64,000 bases of DNA from Leptodactylus fallax (taxonomy: Eukaryota > Chordata > Amphibia > Anura > Leptodactylidae): positions 1,726,501 to 1,790,500 of the forward strand of contig CAMRHE010000323.1 in assembly GCA_947044405.1 (NCBI GenBank), given 5' to 3'. How positions within the stretch are numbered: position 1 is the stretch's first letter; each line of letters opens with the position of its first letter. This document shows, piece by piece, positions 21,300-32,668 of this stretch. Under the pieces are notes generated by a model. That model was not told the origin of the DNA, did no database searches, and saw only the letters and a list, made by a program, of their open reading frames with translations. The position numbers were made by a program, and so were the translations under genes.

Positions 21300-22485
21300 A
21301 CCACCAGCACTGGGGACATAAGGTGGATGTTCTGAGAGAGAATCAACACAACAGCAGAGGGTACTAATAACAAGTATAGATATCTGTAAATGCTACACCC
21401 AGGAGCATTTTGTAAATGTAACATTTAATCACCGAAAAACCCTTTTGATGTATATAAAAAAAAAAAAAAAAAAAAAAACTACTGATTCACTGAGACTCTA
21501 CTGCAAACTAATCTTGCCCAGTCGTTTTTCTTTAGTACAATCCTGAGATACTTAGCTTTTGGGTATAAAGTGACCTTTTTTTTATTCCCTGTAGCAATCT
21601 GGATGACATTATTTCAGTAGATATGAAGAAAAAGCCTCGCTACGGGTGTCCTATTTTTACATTTGATTTGATTTTCCTAAAGGAATAAAAAAAAAATTCT
21701 CTCTTGACGGCCGCCTCACTCGGCTAATATACCTGAGCCCTTATTATTTTCCTCCTCTGATTGTAATTTTTTTTTCTCTGGGTAATGCTGGCAGCTTCCC
21801 AAAATCATCTTTGCTTTTCTTTTTTTTTTTTTTAACATTTTTTTTCTTTTTTTTTATTTTACATTAGTCAAAGCACCTTGCTGTCCATTACCAGGAATGA
21901 TTTATTATAACAATGCGGCCTCACTCCGCCATGCCCTGTATCCGCCATATCGTCAAGGAACCGCCAATAACACCCCAAAATGCCTGTGGGATCCAATTAT
22001 ATTTGACCTTTAATAAAATTATGATTAGGGTTCTTTTCTTAATGGACATTTGTAATTTATTCCTGAATTTGTTTATGCATTTGTTTTGTTTTGTGACTTT
22101 TTTATTATTATTTTTTTTAGGCTAATAAAAGCCGGACTTTAAAAAAAAAAAAAAAAGCAATAAAGTCAGTGCTATTCCCTGAGCTGCGGCGCCCACAAAA
22201 CCTTCCAGCCAATTATAAACCAACACACAAAACGCTGGATGTGGAGATTTTATTTGAACAGCGCAGAAAAAAAAAAATGCACAATCAAATGAGGCTGAAA
22301 TGTCTCAGTGGCGTCTTCTTCATAGCGGCTCTGGACGGCTGTCAGGCATCTTGTCATCATCGTCTTTAATATTTTCTTATTTTGAGTGGTAGGAAAATAA
22401 TTGCATGTGCCGCTTCATACACAGATAGCAGGAGATCTGTCACAGACACATCTGATAGTTCCTTCTTTCAGAACAAGCCTGTTCC
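21300..22485. other. Repeat-poor, T-rich stretch; no gene
   Basis: It contains an A-run at 21451-21478 and several T-runs, but no TIR or tandem unit. GCATTTGTTTTG, AATAAAATTATGATTAGGG and similar AT-rich strings occur around 22010-22120. No protein motif is visible. Its texture (few repeats, balanced words) makes it a candidate conserved non-coding region. Confidence 0.45.
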
Positions 22486-22489
22486 GTGA

Positions 22490-22625
22490 CTAAGACCTCA
22501 TGCACACCTCAACTTCATATTACGGCATCCAGAGATGTTTATGGGGACCTGCTGTTTCTCCAATGCCGCCTATTTCATACAAAGATATGTTTTTTTTTTT
22601 CTTTTCAGCATACAAAATTTTATAA
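22490..22625. repeat. Possible MITE left half (GACCTCATGCACACC)
   Basis: AAGACCTCATGCACACCTCA resembles the ends of the 5113 MITE (TCCATGCACATGA). No right partner is present. Confidence 0.3.
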
Positions 22626-22740
22626 AACAATCATGGCACATTTCCTAAAATGTAATGCGTAGATATTTTTTATCTAGAACTGCTGCAGATGTATCACATG
22701 TAGCACACAGAGTGCTGAGGAGCCACAGGGACTCAATGCA

Positions 22741-23372
22741 CCCACCAGGCCTCAAGGACAAAGCTTCGAAGGTCGAACGTTTGAGTTCACCAGGAAAACA
22801 ACTCATGTGTGAAGCCAAACCCCTCATTGACATGACCACACTCCTTATTGACATGGCCACGCTCCTTTGAGTGACTGACATGCCCATTTTTTGTGACATG
22901 GCCTTTTTTTGACATGGGCAAGCAGATGTACTGGCCACGGCCATGTCTTGAATGTGACCGTCACCTAAAAGTGTCCTCGTCATATGGTAAATGACAGTGA
23001 GCCTATTGGATTCGGAGGCATTCAGTCACACTTGGAAGATTTTCCGACTCTTTTGTGCGCCCACCAGGCCTCAAGGACAAAGCTTCGAAGGCCATACATT
23101 TGAGTTCACTGTGAAAACACCTCATGTGTGAGGCCAAACCCCTCATTGGCATGACCACGCTCTGTATTGACCTGGCCATGCTCCTTTGGGTGAGTGACAC
23201 ACCTACTTTTTTGTGGCATGGCCTTTTTTGACATGGCCAAGCAGATGTATTGACCACGGCCATGTTTCAAATGTGACCGTCACCTAAAAGTGTCCATGTC
23301 ATATGGTAAATAACAGTGAGCCTAGTGGATTCGGAAGCATTCAGTCAGACTTGGAAGATTTGCCCACTCTTT
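22741..23372. repeat. 319-bp direct tandem duplication
   Basis: CCCACCAGGCCTCAAGGACA starts at 22741 and again at 23060. The copies remain alignable through GACCGTCACCTAAAAGTGTC and GAAGCATTCAGTCA-GACTTG to about 23372. Each copy also has a short internal repetition (CCCCTCATTGACATGACCAC, then TATTGACATGGCCACGCTCC). Minus-strand frames of 112 and 86 aa (22645-22983, 23003-23263) are products of the duplicated unit and have no known domain. Confidence 0.9.
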
Positions 23373-24235
23373 TGGGAGTCCGGGTGGTGACACCTCTTTT
23401 CGGGGTGCTCCTGACTCTTCCAGAAGAGTTGACAAGTGTGGCTAAAGCTTTACAGAATACAGTCACATTCTGCACATGTAGCCAAATCAATGGGGTTGTC
23501 TCACTGATGGCATATCTGATGATTACTGATGGCTAGGCCAACCATGCCACCTCTGAAACAGCCAAGAGGAGACCCTCCAATCGACCACTGATGACATTTC
23601 TTAGCAATGTTCCACCAGCATCTATAATGATGTTTTTTTGTGTTTTATAATGTTTGTTGCACTTTCCCAGCTTTATGCCAGATCTATAAGGGTTAATCAG
23701 ACATATAAAGACGGGTGCCATTTGCTCTGTAGCGTCTAGGTGGGAGGAGTTAACTGGTAACCTTGCAACCTCCTTTAGTCAATTTGGGTATGTTAGTTAA
23801 GAGCAGAATGTAGTTAGCTGCACCTTCAGATCTCTAGTTAGCAGTAGGTAGGCCCAGACAGGCTTCCCCATGATATTGAACCCCATAGCTTGCAGAAAGA
23901 AACTTTTTATTGCTGAGAGAAGATCTCTACTGCTTATCAGAAAAGAAACCTGGTATCCATGGCCAAAACAAGACCTGCATTTGCCACAATAGAGGACCAA
24001 GTTGGGGATTGTCCCATATTCACCAAGGTGGAAATGGACAGGCAAAGAGGGAGTGAAGAGCAGATGACACCATGTTTATACAGTGCCCATAGTGTGGATA
24101 GTGCTCCCTCAGAAAACTGACTGCTAGATCTGCCCATACACAAACATCACCTCAATTGCCAGTGTGACCCCTGTATCATGTGCACCCAACATCAGAGGAA
24201 CCTCGAAATCTCTACCATTAAACACTTTGGTGCAA
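23373..24235. other. No recognised feature
   Basis: Nothing beyond short frames without motifs. GGAGTCCGGGTGGTGACACC near 23377 distantly resembles the family at 6650 and 34190. Confidence 0.5.
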
Positions 24236-24236
24236 A

Positions 24237-24302
24237 GGTGTAACTTGAAGTTCCTGGGCCCAATGGAAAATTTGTAATGGAGCCCCTAAGTACTATGTGC
24301 CA
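24237..24302. repeat. Fragment of the GGTGTAAC/GTAATGGGGCCCC element
   Basis: AGGTGTAACTTGAAGTTCCT, then GGGCCCAATGG and TTTGTAATGGAGCCCC parallels the sequence at 8555-8620. Confidence 0.5.
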
Positions 24303-24311
24303 TTTAGAATA

Positions 24312-24313
24312 GA

Positions 24314-24354
<41 letters not shown>
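24312..24354. repeat. (TATC)n microsatellite, left part
   Basis: About ten TATC units run up to the Tc1 insertion. The array resumes on the other side at 25991, so it was one microsatellite before insertion. Confidence 0.97.
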
Positions 24355-24568
24355 CAGTGCCTTGCAAAAGTATTCGGCCCCCTTGAACTTTTCAACTTTT
24401 TGCCACATTTCAGGCTTCAAACATAAAGATATAAAATTTAAATTTTTTGATGAAGAATCAACAAGTGGGACATAATTGTGAAGTGGAATGAAATTTATTG
24501 GTTATTTTAAACTTTTGTAAAAAAGAAAAAACTGAAAAGTGGGGCGTGCAATATTATTCGGCCCCTTT
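24355..24568 (+). repeat. Left TIR of Tc1-like element
   Basis: About 214 bp, pairing with 25776-25990. The outer motif is CCTTGCAAAAGTATTCGGCC and the inner motif near 24550-24568 is TATTATTCGGCCCCTTTA. Confidence 0.95.
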
Positions 24569-24743
24569 ACTTTCAGTGCAGCAAACTCACTCCAGAAGTT
24601 CAGTGAGGATCTCTGAATGATCCAATGTTGTCCTAAATGACTGATGATGATAAATATAATCCACCTGTGTGTAATCAAGTCTCCGTATAAATGCACCTGC
24701 TCTGTGATAGTCTCAGGGTTCTGTTTAAAGCGCAGAGAGCATC

Positions 24744-25768
24744 ATGAAGACCAAGGAACACACCAGGCAGGTCCGTGATACTGTTGTGGAGAAGTTTAAA
24801 GCCGGATTTGGATACAAAAAGATTTCCCAAACTTTAAACATCCCAAGGAGCACTGTGTAAGCGATCATATTGAAATGGAAGGAGTATCAGACCACTGCAA
24901 ATCTACCAAGACCCGGCCGTCCCTCTAAACTAAACTTTCATCTCAAACAAGGAGAAGATTAATCAGAGATGCAGCCAAGAGGCCCATGATCACTCTGGAT
25001 GAGCTGCAGAGATCTACAGCTGAGGTGGGAGAGTCTGTCCATAGGACAACAATCAGTCGTACACTGCACAAATCTGGCCTTTATGGAAGAGTGGCAAGAA
25101 GAAAGCCATTTCTCAAAGATATCCATAAAAAGTCTTGTTTAAAGTTTGCCACAAGCCACCTGGGAGACACACCAAACATGTGGAAGAAGGTGCTCTGGTC
25201 AGATGAAACCAAAATCCAACTTTTTGGCCACAATGCAAAACGATATGTTTGGCGTAAAAGCAACACAGCTCATCACCCTAAACACACCATCCCCACTGTT
25301 ACACATGGTGGTGGCAGCATCATGGTTTGGGCCTGCTTTTCTTCAGCAGGGACAGGGAAGATGGTTAAAATTGATGGGAAGATGGATGGAGCCAAATACA
25401 GGACCATTCTGGAAGAAAACCTGTTGGAGTCTGCAAAAGACCTGAGACTGGGACGGAGATTTATCTTCCAACAAGACAATGATCCCAAACATAAAGCAAA
25501 ATCTACAATGGAATGGTTCACAAATAAATGTATCCAGGTGTTAGAATGGCCAAGTCAAAGTCCAGACCTGAATCCAATCGAGAATCTGTGGAAAGAGCTG
25601 AAAACTGCTGTTCACAAACGCTCTCCATCCAACCTCACTGAGCTCCAGCTGTTTTCCAAGGAAGAATGGGCAAGAATTTCAGTCTCTCGATGTGCAAAAC
25701 TGATAGAGACATACCCCAAGCGACTTGCAGCTGTAATTGCAGCAAAAGGTGGCGCTACAAAGTATTAA
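24744..25768 (+). pseudogene. Tc1-like DD34E transposase, broken
   Basis: The ATG at 24744 opens a frame with the paired-type N-terminal helix-turn-helix (YKKISQTLNIPRSTV), then a TAA at 24858-24860. After the GRPSK linker a 5-bp direct duplication (TAAAC TAAAC, 24926-24935) shifts the frame and leads to a second stop at 24960. The rest is open in another frame (260 aa from Met at 24986). There the catalytic triad is intact by eye: D in WSDET (residue 73), D in FQQDNDPKH (164) and E in NPIENLW (199), with 34 residues between the last two, the DD34E spacing of Tc1. GGGSIMVW is also present. With a nonsense codon and a frameshift it cannot make full-length transposase. Confidence 0.95.
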
Positions 25769-25775
25769 AACTTAA

Positions 25776-25990
25776 GGGGGCCGAATAATTTGGCACGCCC
25801 CACTTTTCAGTTTTTTATTTTTTACAAAAGTTTAAAATATCCAATAAATTTCGTTCCACTTCACGATTGTGTCCCACTTGTTGTTGATTCTTCACCAAAA
25901 AATTAAAATTTTATATCCTTATGTTTGAAGCCTGAAATGTGGCAAAAGGTTGAAAAGTTCAAGGGGGCCAAATACTTTCCCAAGGCACTG
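25776..25990 (-). repeat. Right TIR of Tc1-like element
   Basis: It pairs with 24355-24568. CACGCCCCACTTTTCAGTTT and GCCTGAAATGTGGCAAAAGG match the left arm in reverse. The tip reads TTTCCCAAGGCACTG, one base off the left tip. Confidence 0.95.
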
Positions 25991-26038
<48 letters not shown>

Positions 26039-26079
26039 ATAAATCTATTCTATGTATTGTCTATCTATCTAATAAACGT

Positions 26080-26111
<32 letters not shown>

Positions 26112-26130
26112 CGATACATAGAATAGATTT
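25991..26130. repeat. (TATC)n then (GATA)n inverted microsatellite
   Basis: The TATC run continues to 26038. AATCTATTCTATGTATTGTC and TATC units follow, then TAGA units and CGATACATAGAATAGATT. The segments 26041-26069 and 26078-26130 are inverted copies, so the locus can form a hairpin. Confidence 0.9.
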
Positions 26131-26989
26131 ACAATATATATTGTATAATATATTGTATAATATCAAATCTAGTGCATGACGCATTACTAGCATGACATGG
26201 AATGTGTTGTGGGCATCTCTAAGAGTGTATCACATGTAATAGGCTTAGATACTCCAGCATCTCAGCGCCTACTACTATGGTATTATCCTCCCATGCCTCA
26301 TTGTAATGGATGACAGGAGCCGCACAACTATATATTTTGTTGTCAGGACTTGACGAATATGAAGGAGTTTAAAAGCAAAATAGATCAACTCCACTGGATA
26401 AGTCGCACAAAACAGCTCAGAGCGGCGCCGGCTATTAGGGGGTTAAACCCTGTAAATTATCCAGCGACTGATAAAGAAGGGCATGTTCCCGGCAAAATCC
26501 ATTGCTATGTACAAAGTGTTGTAATTACACGTGCCCGGTCCGCAGTCCCATTCCTTGTGCTAATGGCGTATTTATCATAATGCATGGCAATCCATCATAA
26601 CGTATCATGTCACCATGACAAATGGCGCAGGTCAGTCCGTGTACGACACGGGAGTATTAGTATTCATGTCCCTCATAACATAGGCAGCTCTCTATAGATG
26701 TCGACATATTTCAGTATCTGAGATGGGTTTTGTCCACTGATTCCTGAGTCGTGCTCACTCACTTTGGCGCTTCTCATCCTATACATTATATATCGTATAT
26801 ATCCTCTTTAATGGCGCTATATGATAATCAGAGGCTCTGGAGAGTTTGATGAATTTTTTCTTCAGCCTGATATTCATACATGGATGGATGGATGTGGAAT
26901 CCATCAATGCTCCGATAATAGAGTCATGTGAGTTAAATGGAGTCTAAAGAAGGAGCGGAGATGAGAATACATCATAAATATGCAGTATA
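26131..26989. other. Repeat-poor stretch, no gene
   Basis: No TIRs, only a small GGATGGATGGATG run (26882). CAGAGCGGCGCCGGCTATTA and GTTGTAATTACACGTGCCCG are higher-complexity strings. The short plus-strand frame at 26350-26580 has no motif. Confidence 0.5.
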
Positions 26990-29885
26990 TACTTACAGTC
27001 CTTTAATATGACACCCGATGGGCTGGAATGCTTGAGAATCCAATGTTCAACCCAAAAGTCGCAGTGCCACTTTATTAGGGTTACTTAAAGGGAGTGTCAC
27101 CAAACCCCAGTATATCACCCCAACCTGCAGATAGATAGGTTAGTGTCATCAGACCCCATTATATCACCTCAGCCCTACAGATAGATAGGTTATTGTCACC
27201 AGAACCAGCATATCACCCCAGCCCTGCAGATAGATAGGTTAGTGTCACCAGAACCAGCATATCACCCCAGCTCTGCAGATAGATAGGTTAGTATCACCAG
27301 ACCCCAGCATATCACCTCAGCCCTGCAGATAGATAGGTTAGTGTCACCAGTACCAGCACATCACCCCAGCCCTGCAGATAGATAGGTTAGTGTCACCAGA
27401 CCCATCATATCACCCCAGCCCTGCAGATAGATAGGTTAGTATCACCAGAACCAGCATATCACTCCAGCTCTGCAGATAGATAGGTTAGTGTCACCAGAAC
27501 CAGCATATCACCCCAGCCCTGCAGATAGATAGGTTAGTGTCACCAGAACCAACATATCACTCCAGCTCTGCAGATATATAGGTTAGTGTCACCAGAACCA
27601 GCATATCACCCCAGCCCTGCAGATAGATAGGTTAGTGTCACCAGAACCAGCATATCACCCCAGCCCTGCAGATAGATAGGTTAGTGTCACCAGACCCAGC
27701 ATATCACCCCAGCCCTGCAGATAGATAGGTTAGTGTCACCAGAACCAGCATATCACCTCAGCCCTGCAGATAGATAGGTTAGTGTCACCAGAACCAACAT
27801 ATCACTCCAGCTCTGCAGATAGATAGGTTAGTGTCACCAGAACCAGCATATCACCCCAGCCCTGCAGATAGATAGGTTAGTGTCACCAGAACCAACATAT
27901 CACTCCAGCTCTGCAGATAGATAGGTTAGTGTCACCAGAACCAGCATATCACCCAAGCCCTGCAGATAGATAGGTTAGTGTCACCAGACCCAGCATATCA
28001 CCCCAGCCCTGCAGATAGATAGGTTAGTGTCACCAGAACCAACATATCACCCCAGCCCTGCAGATAGATAGGTTAGTGTCACCAGACCCAGCATATCACC
28101 CCAGCCCTGCAGATAGATAGGTTAGTGTCACCAGAACCAGCATATCACCTCAGCCCTGCAGATAGATAGGTTAGTGTCACCAGAACCAACATATCACTCT
28201 AGCTCTGCAGATAGATAGGTTAGTATCACCAGACCCCAGCACATCACCCCAGCCCTGCAGATAGATAGGTTAGTGTCACCAGACCCAGCATATCACCCCA
28301 GCCCTGCAGATAGATAGGTTAGTATCACCAGACCCCAGCACATCACCCCAGCCCTGCAGATAGATAGGTTAGTGTCACCAGACCCAGCATATCACCCCAG
28401 CCCTGCAGATAGATAGGTTAGTATCACCAGAACCAGCATATCACTACAGCTCTGCAGATAGATAGGTTAGTGTCACCAGAACCAGCATATCACCCCAGCC
28501 CTGCAGATAGATAGGTTAGTGTCACCAGAACCAGCATATCACCCCAGCCCTGCAGATAGATAGGTTAGTGTCACCAGAACCAGCATATCACCCCAGCCCT
28601 GCAGATAGATAGGTTAGTGTCACCAGACCCAGCATATCACCCCAGCCCTGCAGATAGATAGGTTAGTGTCACCAGAACCAGCATATCACCTCAGCCCTGC
28701 AGATAGATAGGTTAGTGTCACCAGAACCAACATATCACTCCAGCTCTGCAGATAGATAGGTTAGTGTCACCAGAACCAGCATATCATCCCAGCCCTGCAG
28801 ATAGATAGGTTAGTGTCACCAGAACCAACATATCACTCCAGCTCTGCAGATAGATAGGTTAGTGTCACCAGAACCAGCATATCATCCAATCCCTGCAGAT
28901 AGATAGGTTAGTGTCACCAGACCCAGCATATCACCCCAGCCCTGCAGATAGATAGGTTAGTGTCACCAGAACCAACATATCACCCCAGCCCTGCAGATAG
29001 ATAGGTTAGTGTCACCAGACCCAGCATATCACCCCAGCCCTGCAGATAGATAGGTTAGTGTCACCAGAACCAGCATATCACCTCAGCCCTGCAGATAGAT
29101 AGGTTAGTGTCACCAGAACCAACATATCACTCCAGCTCTGCAGATAGATAGGTTAGTGTCACCAGAACCAGCATATCACCCCAGCCCTGCAGATAGATAG
29201 GTTAGTGTCACCAGAACCAGCATATCACCCCAGCCCTGCAGATAGATAGGTTAGTGTCACCAGAACCAGCATATCACCCCAGCCCTGCAGATAGATAGGT
29301 AGTGTCACCAGAACCAACATATCACCCCAGCCCTGCAGATAGATAGGTTAGTGTCACCAGAACCAGCATATCACCCCAGCCCTGCAGATAGATAGGTTAG
29401 TGTCACCAGAACCAACATATCACTCCAGCTCTGCAGATAGATAGGTTAGTGTCACCAGACCACAGCATATCAACCCAGTCCTGCAGATAGATAGGTTAGT
29501 GTCAACTGAATCAATGTGAATCGTCCATTGCTGAGATATCACCTTTTTTTGTCAATATTGTTATGAGCAATTTGGACCAACAAGGTGGTTGCCATTGCTC
29601 CAAAGAGATGAGCAGCAACACCCTCATTGCTCCAAACAGTGATTCACAAGGGGAGAAACACTGTCTGATTCAGATGACCCTAACCTATCTATCTGTGGGC
29701 TGGGGTAATATACTGGGGTCTGGTGACACTAACCTATCTATCTGCAGGTTGGGATGATATACTGGGGTCTGGTGACACACTCCCTTTAAGTAATTCTAAT
29801 AAAGTGGCACTGGGGCTTTTGGGTTAAACACTGGATTATCAAGCATTCCAGCCCATCTGGTGTCATATTTAAAGGACTGTAAGTT
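26990..29885. mobile_element. Large foldback element enclosing the 49-bp satellite
   Basis: The left arm (about 26990-27145: CTTACAGTCCTTTAATATGA, GATGGGCTGGAATGCTTGA, GCCACTTTATTAGGGTTAC, TTAAAGGGAGTGTCACC) is mirrored on the right (about 29690-29885: GGTGACACACTCCCTTTAAG, TCTAATAAAGTGGCACTG, TCAAGCATTCCAGCCCATC, TTAAAGGACTGTAAG). The arms are some 150-190 bp, roughly 90% alike by eye. The TTAA strings at 27100 and 29786 inside the arms match TTAA-type MITE ends elsewhere. The satellite fills the space between. No transposase. Confidence 0.85.
27085..29515. repeat. 49-bp satellite with higher-order structure
   Basis: About 49 copies of a 49-bp unit: AGATAGATAGGTTAGTGTCA, CCAGAACCAGCATATCACCC, CAGCCCTGC. 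Variant units (ACCAACATATCACTCC-AGCTCTGC; GACCCAGCATATC; CACCTCAGCC) recur in the same order about 935 bp (19 units) apart: the series starting near 27690 repeats from near 28625. The right edge decays into ATCAATGTGAATCGTCC at about 29515. Confidence 0.95.
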
Positions 29886-30024
29886 CTGCACTCTAATGTA
29901 TTATACTTTGTACTCTATGCATTACATTCCCTAAAAGTTGCTTTAAAGTAATTTATTAAGTAAGATATTAGGCTGCAGCAGTTTAATTAATTTATGGTTG
30001 GGTTAACTCTGCTACGTCTGATCA

Positions 30025-30079
<55 letters not shown>

Positions 30080-30080
30080 T
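29886..30080. repeat. AT microsatellite then short GA run
   Basis: (TA)n at 30027-30065 followed by GAGAGAGAGAGA to 30080. The DNA before it is AT-rich and unremarkable. Confidence 0.9.
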
Positions 30081-30811
30081 TTTCTCATTCTGGATCACTT
30101 TTACATTTTTAGTACATTAAAAATGCAAAAATACAAAAACATATTTCTGCATATTTTTTCTCTTGAAAAAAAAATGATCTCAGAGACCCTTAAATTTTCT
30201 ATATGAACCATAAATAAGAAGCTTTGATCGTTCTGTTTTTTTTTTTTTGGAATTTCCCAGCCGGCATGTAGCATCTGTTTATGCAGTTAAATGATCGTGC
30301 AGCCCCATATTTACTGGAGTCAGTCTTCTACTCAGTATCTCCACTGAAATCCCAGTCCCATAAGGTTATTATCCTGAGTTCTGGTATTCATTCCTGCAAT
30401 GTCTGCATGTCAGAGCAAGTGGAGCAGCTGCAGATGTGCGCTAGACACCGGCGAGCCAACTGTTCTCCATGAGCACCAGCACCAGGTACGAGGTCCTCGG
30501 GGACAGGTTTACGCAGAGTATTCCACTTGAGCCGGAATCTGTGTTTTTCAGTGGATTATCTATACATTTCATACAGGCTCATTCATGGAAACCGAGCTCC
30601 TAAAATTAAAGGTGAACTCTAACATTTCTGTATAAAATAGACCATCAAGGTCTGGCCTTCTATGATCCGACTTTGGGACCAATGTGTACCCAACAAAGAC
30701 CAGAGCTCTCCTTTACTACAGTCCTTATGGGTCCACTGGTATCTGGGGTCTCAAGTGAATGGGGCTGAGGTGCAGTGGATCACCAAATCTAGAAAAATGA
30801 TCACCTATCCT
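30081..30811. other. No recognised feature
   Basis: A T-run lies at 30235-30248. No protein motif or repeat was recognised. Confidence 0.5.
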
Positions 30812-30970
30812 TGGGATAGGCCATCAATATCAGAATGGTGAGGGTCATACTCTGTGCACCTCCACCGATTGAAAAGGCTGCCGCACTCTGGCAAGCATCA
30901 TTTCCTCTTCATTGTTTACCAGACATAGCGCCATACTTTTAGTTGTGGCTGTGCCTGGTATTGCAGCGCC
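30812..30970. mobile_element. Half of a GGATAGGCCATCAATAT MITE
   Basis: TTGGGATAGGCCATCAATATCAG, later TGTGCCTGGTATTGCAGC, are blocks of the TTAA MITE family at 43392, 58526 and 60085. One end is missing. Confidence 0.6.
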
Positions 30971-31226
30971 CCAAAAAAGGGCACTTTCCTCTTAAAATCT
31001 TTTAAAAAATAATATAAGTAGTTTACGTATGTTATTTAAAATTCAATATGGCAACTCTTTAGAGCTGTCATATGGATCCATCTTGTTTTTTCTATTGCTG
31101 CATAAATTCTTGCCATTTGGCAAGAGCAGGGGGTCGCAACCTGGGCCCAGGAGTCTTAGTGGACAAATAAGGTGTCTTTTCCCAATAGGAGGTAACCAGT
31201 ATGATATGTATATACATTATAGTATA

Positions 31227-32668
31227 TAAAGGCTGGTTTCACATGTCCAAGTCGGGAAACTCAGTCTAAGCATCGGTTCAATTTTCTAGCCCGAGCGCAG
31301 CTCAGCTGAACAGGAGCCCAGGAGCTTCATGTTATGCCTCTAGAGAAGAGGGGTTTAGGCTGGTTTCACATGGACGAATTGAGGTTGGGAAACTGGGTCT
31401 GTGTATCAGTTGGATTTTCCAACCAGAATGTAGCTCAGCTGAACTAGATTTAGCATGTGAGTTCAGCAAAGCCGGGTTACACCCAATATTGGGGCTGAGT
31501 TTCCTGTGCCAAATGCAGATCAGCAGAACCGGAGCCCATGAATTTCATGTTACGCCTCTGGAGAAGAGAGATTTAGGCCAGTTTCACATGGCCGAATTCA
31601 TGTCGGTAAACTCTGTCCATGTATCAGCTAGATTTACCAGCCCTAGCGAGACTCATCTAAACTGAATTTAGCATGTCAGTTCAGCTCAGCTGAGCCTAAT
31701 TGGTAAATCTGGCCAATACACGTGCTGAGTTTCCTTGGCCGAATGCAGATCAGTAGAACTGGTGCCCAGGGGCTTCATGTTATGTCCTTTGTAGAGGGTT
31801 TTAGACTGGTTTCACATGGGCCAGGAAAATCGGTCTGTGTATTGGCTGGATTGCCTGGCCTGGACTCACAGCTCAGTTGAACTGGATCCTTCATGGTACG
31901 TCTTTGGAGATTTAGGGGTTTAGACCGATTCCATATGTTCAAGTTTAGGTTGGTAAACTTGTTTCGTATATAGTCTGGATTTACCGACCTGAACACGGTT
32001 TAGCCTAGGACTGGTGCCTAGGAGCTTCATGTTACATCTCTGGAGATGAGTTGTGGCCAGTTCCATATAGCCAAGTTTAAATAGTTAAACTTGGTCCTTG
32101 TATGGTATGGGTGTACCAGACAGAACACAGCTCGGCTGAATTGAATTTAGCATAAACTGAGGCAGGTTGGTAATTCCAGCCAATACACTGGCTGAGTTTC
32201 CTGTCCCAAACATAGCTCAGCTGAACCAGAGCCCAGGGGCTTCATGTTACATCTCTGGAGAAGAGGGGTTTAGACTGGTTTCACATGGCCATGTTCAGGT
32301 CTGGAAACTTGGTCCATGTATCGTCTGGATTTACCTGCCCAAATGCAGCTCAACTGAACTAAATTTAGTTGTCCGTTCAGTTCAGCTGAGTTGGGCTGGT
32401 GAATCCGGTCAATACACAGGGCTAAGTTTCGTGTCCCGAATGCAGCTCAGCTGAACCAGAGCCCAGGAGCTTCATGTTAGATCTCTGGAGAAGAGAAGAG
32501 GCCTGTTCCATATGGCCGACTTGAGGTCGGGAAACTTGGTCCATGTATCATTTAGATTTACCGGCCCAGCTGAACTGAATTTAGCATGTCCATTCAGTAC
32601 ACCTGAGTTGAGCTGGTGAAATCCGGTGAATACATGGGCTAAACTCGGCCATGTGAAACCGGCCTCAG
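31227..32668. mobile_element. MITE with ~226-bp internal tandem repeats
   Basis: It starts AAGGCTGGTTTCACATGTCC and ends GGCCATGTGAAACCGGCCT, an inverted pair. In between, about six diverged repeats of roughly 200-235 bp each carry GGTTTCACATGGCC, GTCGGGAAACT, CAGCTCAGCTGAAC, AGCTTCATGTTA and CTGGAGAAGAG. Subunits contain their own inverted blocks (CAGCTCAGCTGAACTG). Short frames here are incidental. Confidence 0.8.

Larger units (their letters stand above)
24355..25990 (+). mobile_element. Full-length Tc1-like transposon (1636 bp)
   Basis: It begins CAGTGCCTTGCAAAAGTATT and ends with its inverted match (GGCACTG), between TA dinucleotides (24353-24354, 25991-25992), the Tc1/mariner target. 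The terminal inverted repeats are about 214 bp (24355-24568, 25776-25990). They carry an inner copy of the tip motif (TTATTCGGCCCCTTTA and GGGGGCCGAATAATT), the IR/DR layout of fish and frog Tc1 elements. The two TIRs differ at several positions, so the copy is not new. A damaged transposase gene lies between them. The subfamily is not identified with certainty. Confidence 0.97.

Noticed and set aside
22645..23263. 112- and 86-aa related minus-strand frames
   Set aside because: Similar only because of the 319-bp DNA duplication. The frames differ in extent between copies and match no domain I know.
27085..29515. CRISPR-like regular spacing
   Set aside because: The units are contiguous 49-bp tandem repeats with no unique spacers, in a vertebrate-type genome.
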